DNA of 64,000 nucleotides from Chlamydiifrater volucris (GTDB lineage Bacteria > Chlamydiota > Chlamydiia > Chlamydiales > Chlamydiaceae), in contig NZ_LR777654.1 in the NCBI RefSeq assembly GCF_902806995.1, positions 124,001 to 188,000 of the forward strand, written 5' to 3'. The translations under genes were made by a program, and so were the position numbers. Numbering within the stretch: the stretch's first letter is position 1; the number at the start of each line of letters is the position of its first letter. Below the pieces are notes generated by a model. The model did not search any database and had not been told where the DNA came from. It saw nothing but the letters and a program-made list of their open reading frames with translations. This document shows, in pieces, positions 60,158-64,000 of this stretch.

Positions 60158-62209
60158 ATGGAAAAGCAAGAACAGAGCTTGCAAGAGGCAATGAAACATG
60201 TTCAGAATATAAGAAAAAATCTTCTTTCAAATACGTCTTGCTTCTTTGAAGATTCAGAGGTTGTTGTATCACCAAAGAACTCTCGCGATTCATTGTATTT
60301 ATTTCCTTGCGGAGAGTTGGCAGCCTCCATAAAGCACTCAATGGAGTCAATAGGAAGCTACATTAACAAATTTTCTAATAAGCAACAGCTTACAAGGAAC
60401 CCTTTTATTCACGAGGTGGAAGATTTGTTAGAAGTCTTTGATGGTCAATCAGATCTACTGGAAAGTATAGGAGTATCCGAAGAATATAATGATCTACGAA
60501 ATACTTATGAGCATGTAATTGGCACAGAAGCTAAGGATTCGTTAGCCATTAAAGAACAAGAAGTCAATCTTGATAATGACCTATCCAAAGTCCCCACTTT
60601 GGATAGTCTTGTAGAAGTGAAGCGAGATAGGTATTACGAACTATTTTTTATAAGAAATGAAGATAATAAGAGGTTTTATACAGAATCCTTAGCACAGATT
60701 ATAGCAAAGCATGGAAAGCTTCATGAAGCCTCTTCTACTGTCGACCCTTTAACAAAAACGTTCTTATGGCAGGGCAACGAAAAAGAAAGACAAAGTAACT
60801 ACATATTTTCCGCCTCAGAACCTTTCATACGAGATTTTTATAAATTAGGAGCCCTAAAAAACAAAACCATTCCTGAAGTTTCTGCTGTTCATAATGCGAT
60901 TTTGGCTCTCATGTTATCCAAAACTTCTAAAACAAAGATCTCTTCAAAACCTATAAAAAGTAATTTGGCCTATTTCAATGACTTTTTGGGTTTTCTCAGA
61001 GAGGCAACACTGTTGTTGGAAGAGGGGAGTTTTAATACTTCAGAGAAAACTGATTTAAGGATTACGTCTGGGAGGATCGTTGACAAGTGGATATTGTCTT
61101 TGTTCTTCTATCGTCCAGATAACTCTGAAGCTTTGCGTTATTTGTTCAGCCAAATGAATTCTTCAATGGAAGGAAAAAAGATGTCCGCAAGCAAGTACGT
61201 ATCTGATTTATATGATGAACAGCATCGAATATTTTCTAAATTTCCTAATGGCCCATTACTAAAATCACTAGATTATCTATCCGATAAGCATTCGTGTCAG
61301 CAATTTGATCCATTCAAAATGGGCATGACGCCCTCCTTTGAAGGCAATTTGGTTTGCAGCAATGGAAAAGCGTTTATGAAAGTCTTTTCTTCAGCTAATC
61401 CTATCACTCAAGAATCCGTTTTATATGCTTCTTTAAATCAAGAATTTTTATCTTTATTGAAAATTTTAAAACGAGAAGGATCTTCTGTTTTTGTCGTCAA
61501 TTTTCAGAATAGGCAATCCAAGAAAGATAAGGCCAGGACCAGGCTCCTAGAGGAGTGTGCAGACAATTCTGATTTTTCAGGAAATATAAAGGTATTCTCT
61601 TGTCCTGAGCCAGAAGATTTGCTGCTAAATATTGAAGGAAAAGAAGAGATCAAAGATTTTAATGAGTTCGTCCAGGCAGTGTTGGAAGAACTTACAAAAA
61701 ATGAGGTAAGTTCTTCTTATAGAATGGATAGTCTTATTAAAAATAGACTGGAAAAAGAATTTTTACCTAAATGTCTCAATAGTTTAAAAGATGTCTTTTT
61801 CTCTAAGAAAAAAATTTTATTCCGGAACGATAAGTTGCTACTACTCCACTTGGTTTCTTATTTGTTGGTTTTTAAGCAATTAGAAATTATTCTCCCAAAT
61901 TATTTCTGGATAATGTCTAAAGATGGACTTGATTATGTGGGTGCTTTTCTTGCTGGGCTTTGTTGTTTCTCAAGAAAATCAACAGAGTGGGATGAGAAAT
62001 TTTTAAAATCGATGCTAGCAAAGCTTTCTGTTTCAACATTTTTGATGCGAGATAGGCAGGTGATGTCTCCTTGCGTGGAGCTTTTGGAAAAATTGATGAG
62101 CTCTCTGAGGAAAAATAGGAAAAACTTACCTAAGTTGCATTCTTTATATGAACTCGATTTGGAGGGATGGGAATTTATGGGGTTTGTGCCACAAATCAAC
62201 GAAGGTTAG
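60158..62209 (+). CDS. Large protein of unknown function (CT_837 position)
   Basis: A 683-residue soluble-looking protein that I cannot assign to a family. There is no signal peptide or obvious membrane segment. The composition is rich in Lys, Glu, Ser and Leu, with long helical stretches and no clear enzyme motif. One region around residues 430-500 (QEFLSLLKILKREGSSVFVV, then NFQNRQSKKDKARTR) could be an alpha/beta domain. The ATG at 60158 is chosen because a GGGGGG element lies six bases before it; ATG 60152 directly abuts that element. The stop overlaps the converging lptG-like gene by 14 bases. By location this is the hypothetical CT_837 of C. trachomatis, so it appears to be a conserved chlamydial protein of unknown role. 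Confidence 0.8.
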   Translation: MEKQEQSLQEAMKHVQNIRKNLLSNTSCFFEDSEVVVSPKNSRDSLYLFPCGELAASIKHSMESIGSYINKFSNKQQLTRNPFIHEVEDLLEVFDGQSDLLESIGVSEEYNDLRNTYEHVIGTEAKDSLAIKEQEVNLDNDLSKVPTLDSLVEVKRDRYYELFFIRNEDNKRFYTESLAQIIAKHGKLHEASSTVDPLTKTFLWQGNEKERQSNYIFSASEPFIRDFYKLGALKNKTIPEVSAVHNAILALMLSKTSKTKISSKPIKSNLAYFNDFLGFLREATLLLEEGSFNTSEKTDLRITSGRIVDKWILSLFFYRPDNSEALRYLFSQMNSSMEGKKMSASKYVSDLYDEQHRIFSKFPNGPLLKSLDYLSDKHSCQQFDPFKMGMTPSFEGNLVCSNGKAFMKVFSSANPITQESVLYASLNQEFLSLLKILKREGSSVFVVNFQNRQSKKDKARTRLLEECADNSDFSGNIKVFSCPEPEDLLLNIEGKEEIKDFNEFVQAVLEELTKNEVSSSYRMDSLIKNRLEKEFLPKCLNSLKDVFFSKKKILFRNDKLLLLHLVSYLLVFKQLEIILPNYFWIMSKDGLDYVGAFLAGLCCFSRKSTEWDEKFLKSMLAKLSVSTFLMRDRQVMSPCVELLEKLMSSLRKNRKNLPKLHSLYELDLEGWEFMGFVPQINEG

Positions 62210-63296
62210 CAAATTTGTAACCCGAGTATAAAGCGAGCGCCAATGGCGCCACAACCATTGTTTGCAAGACAGGTAAGACGCTGTTTGAAGATAAAACCAT
62301 ACCAGCTTTGAGGAAAACAAAGAAGATATTCACTAGACTAAGAGGCACCAGATAAGCCAAAGCTACTTTTGGTGTTCGAGAGAAGCGTAAGCAAAATGCA
62401 GCGGAAACAATTGTTGCTGCAAGACACGCTAAAGGAGAGAATAATCTGTAGTAGAAGTGAGAGATGAGAGCAGCTATTCGCTGCGGTATACTTGTAGTTG
62501 TCCCTGGTCCAGTGGCTTTCCAGGGAATGGCTCCGAAGATTTCTGATAATCGATTTTTTGCTCCTGCAGTGAAAATTTTGGAGAAAGGATTATCGTAAAA
62601 TCCGAATTCAATTTCAGGAAATTCCTTCATATCAAAGAATTGTTGGGAAACGGTGTTAGTGCTTTCTTGATTTTTGAAAAGCATAACACTAAACCCCATA
62701 GGTAGGGAAAGAGTATTGAAAGCAAGTCGCTCGATAGAATAGATCTCATTTCGAGATTTTATCCAAAACACCTTATTTAAGGTCATGGCCGTTCTGTCAA
62801 TGCTAGAGTAAATTAAAACAGTTTGATCTTTCAAGTAAAGAGCTGGAATTTTATCTTCCCTAGTGGTTTTGGATCCTTTCTCTAGAGACTCTTTTTTTAG
62901 TGAGATGTTTTCGCAAGCGGGGTACAACCATTGAAAGTTTGCGTAAAGAAAGACCGTGATGAGTCCCACAGAGAATAGCAAGGGAGAAAGAAACTGCTTT
63001 AAAGATAATCCGGAGGCTTGAAGTAAAGAGACTTCGCGTTTGTGTTGCATGGATGAGAGAGTCAGTGTAGTTGTTACTGCAATTAGCTGAGGAAATAGAA
63101 ATTCACTTTTTAACCCGATTTGGGAGAGGTAGTATAGGGTATTGAGTTTCCAAGGAACTACAGTCGAAGTTGAACCGGTAGACTTCATTACATGCAAAGA
63201 GTGGTGAATCGAGGAATAAAACAGGAAGGAAGAAATCACCAGTACTAAAAAGATAGTCCAAAATCGGAGTAGTAAGTGACGCTGCCACAATTTCAT
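62196..63296 (-). CDS. lptG: LptF/LptG-family permease (YjgQ-like)
   Basis: One of the two membrane partners of the LptB ATPase that pull lipopolysaccharide out of the inner membrane. The 366-residue protein has the topology of the family: about three N-terminal membrane helices (LLRFWTIFLVLVISSFLFYS, FLFPQLIAVTTTLTLSSM), a periplasmic beta-jellyroll of about 170 residues, and three C-terminal helices. EVSLLQASGLSLKQFLSPLL is the conserved cytoplasmic coupling-helix segment. The start directly abuts the stop of the upstream lptF-like gene, so both are in one unit. Assignment as G rather than F rests on gene order. Corresponds to CT_838. Confidence 0.85.
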   Translation of the reverse strand: MKLWQRHLLLRFWTIFLVLVISSFLFYSSIHHSLHVMKSTGSTSTVVPWKLNTLYYLSQIGLKSEFLFPQLIAVTTTLTLSSMQHKREVSLLQASGLSLKQFLSPLLFSVGLITVFLYANFQWLYPACENISLKKESLEKGSKTTREDKIPALYLKDQTVLIYSSIDRTAMTLNKVFWIKSRNEIYSIERLAFNTLSLPMGFSVMLFKNQESTNTVSQQFFDMKEFPEIEFGFYDNPFSKIFTAGAKNRLSEIFGAIPWKATGPGTTTSIPQRIAALISHFYYRLFSPLACLAATIVSAAFCLRFSRTPKVALAYLVPLSLVNIFFVFLKAGMVLSSNSVLPVLQTMVVAPLALALYSGYKFANLR

Positions 63297-64000
63297 TTAA
63301 GCTCGACCTCGTGTCTCTCTATATGATGTAATGAAAAATATAATCCAAGCAAAGAGCTGAGGTAGAACAAATAGGATAAAAGCCATGGCCATGGATTTCG
63401 TGTTTTTTCCTATGATCAGAAGGGTTATAGTCAGGATAGGGAGTACTATAAGGGGATTGAATCTTTTTTTGAATCTAGGTTTGTAGGTGCCAAGGACAAT
63501 ACCGGAATAGGTAAGGGTAACACATAGAGTACCTATGGCCAGCCGTCTAAAGATTTCGGGTAATAATTCTCTAGAGTCTTTTCCCCGCCTGCAATTTTGC
63601 AACAAAGTTTTCCATGGCAAGTAGTCTGTCCTTGTTTTCATGTAAGATTTCCCTGCAAATAAAGTGGAGGTAACTTTGGGTATTAAGATACTGTCGATGG
63701 TTTCTGTATAAATTTCCTGTGAATCGGAGTCTTGCTTCAAAGAGTCTGGAATTTTTGATATAATTAGCACCTTGTTAGCGGATACGGTATCTTTAGCTGT
63801 GTCTGGAATAATATTTTTTATGATTCCAATATCGGATATTTCTCTGTCCCGTTTTAGGGCTACAATCACATCACTAAAGGTATTTTTACGACAATTGTCA
63901 ACTGCTATGAAAATCCGATTAGTTTCATTTTTTTGAATTGTTTGTAGCAACAGAGCTGGAGATGTCATAGCTATGTTAGCTATTTCTTTGCATGTTCTGT
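63297..64000 (-). CDS. lptF: LptF/LptG-family permease (YjgP-like), 5' end outside window
   Basis: The reverse-strand frame is open from the window edge (TCKEIANIAMTSPALLLQ) to the stop at 63297, giving 233 residues of the C-terminal part. The first methionine seen, at 63968, is internal; the N-terminal membrane helices and start lie beyond 64000. Visible are the jellyroll region, KTRTDYLPWKTLL, and C-terminal membrane helices (RLAIGTLCVTLTYSGIVLGT, NPLIVLPILTITLLIIGKNT and QLFAWIIFFITSY). It abuts the next permease gene with no spacing, the usual lptF-lptG pairing. Corresponds to CT_839. Confidence 0.85.
   Translation of the reverse strand, partial: RTCKEIANIAMTSPALLLQTIQKNETNRIFIAVDNCRKNTFSDVIVALKRDREISDIGIIKNIIPDTAKDTVSANKVLIISKIPDSLKQDSDSQEIYTETIDSILIPKVTSTLFAGKSYMKTRTDYLPWKTLLQNCRRGKDSRELLPEIFRRLAIGTLCVTLTYSGIVLGTYKPRFKKRFNPLIVLPILTITLLIIGKNTKSMAMAFILFVLPQLFAWIIFFITSYRETRGRA

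Noticed and set aside
1-64000. Mobile elements, prophage or horizontally acquired islands
   Set aside because: No transposase, integrase, terminal repeats or phage genes were found, and all tRNA genes look intact with no attached island.

Overview
The window is a contiguous stretch of chromosome from a member of the Chlamydiaceae. The evidence is gene content and order: mutS-dnaG, fused glyQS, pgsA, glgA, rplY-pth-rpsF-rpsR-rplI-ispE, a pitrilysin-type protease with plsB and an RNase E/G, yceD-rpmF-plsX, a giant polymorphic outer-membrane autotransporter (PmpD type), glmM-glmS, ftsY, sucCD, htrA, a class Ic ribonucleotide reductase, trmB, murB-nusB, infC-rpmI-rplT-pheS and an LptF/LptG pair. 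This follows the order I remember for C. trachomatis CT_792 to CT_839. It is not C. trachomatis itself. The lpxB-pcnB pair lies between pmpD and glmM, no tyrP gene lies between glmS and the Bax-inhibitor gene, and several genes I do not associate with C. trachomatis at these places are present. A non-trachomatis Chlamydia or a sister genus such as Chlamydiifrater would fit. No phage, insertion sequence, CRISPR array, plasmid gene or rRNA gene was seen.

Layout. 1-9661: the 5' part of mutS diverges from dnaG; then two small exported proteins, glyQS, pgsA and glgA. 9815-15246: tRNA-Gln, then the rplY-pth and rpsF-rpsR-rplI-ispE genes, a small reverse-strand gene and a sodium/proton antiporter-type membrane protein. 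15260-22631: ptr-plsB-rng on the minus strand, divergent from yceD-rpmF-plsX. 22771-35973: pmpD, then lpxB and pcnB on the minus strand, glmM-glmS and a Bax-inhibitor-1 protein. 36034-48930: ftsY, sucC-sucD with a following site-2-protease-like gene, htrA, an M20 dipeptidase, an M16C protease, a DEDDh exonuclease, rmuC and pssA. 49188-53602: tandem NrdR boxes and nrdA-nrdB. 53662-64000: an exported acidic protein, trmB with an overlapping antisense tRNA-Val, a small methyltransferase, murB-nusB, the infC operon with pheS, tRNA-Ser, a large protein of unknown function, and lptG/lptF (the latter runs off the window).

How the genes work together. Much of the window serves envelope building: PgsA, PssA, PlsB and PlsX for phospholipid, LpxB for lipid A, LptF/G for lipopolysaccharide export, GlmS/GlmM/MurB for amino-sugar precursors. 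Translation is served by seven ribosomal protein genes (rplY, rpsF, rpsR, rplI, rpmF, rpmI, rplT), IF3, Pth, two aminoacyl-tRNA synthetases and three tRNAs. A second theme is proteolysis: pitrilysin, HtrA, an M20 dipeptidase, an M16C oligopeptidase and a degenerate site-2 protease homologue, four of them within 39024-45867. The observations most worth following up are that S2P-like gene abutting sucD, a 79-residue reverse-strand gene with its own promoter, palindrome and Shine-Dalgarno sequence, the acidic disordered N-terminal extension of PmpD, the NrdR box pair over the nrdA promoter, the tRNA-Val gene overlapping the end of trmB, and structured leaders before rplY, glmM and infC.
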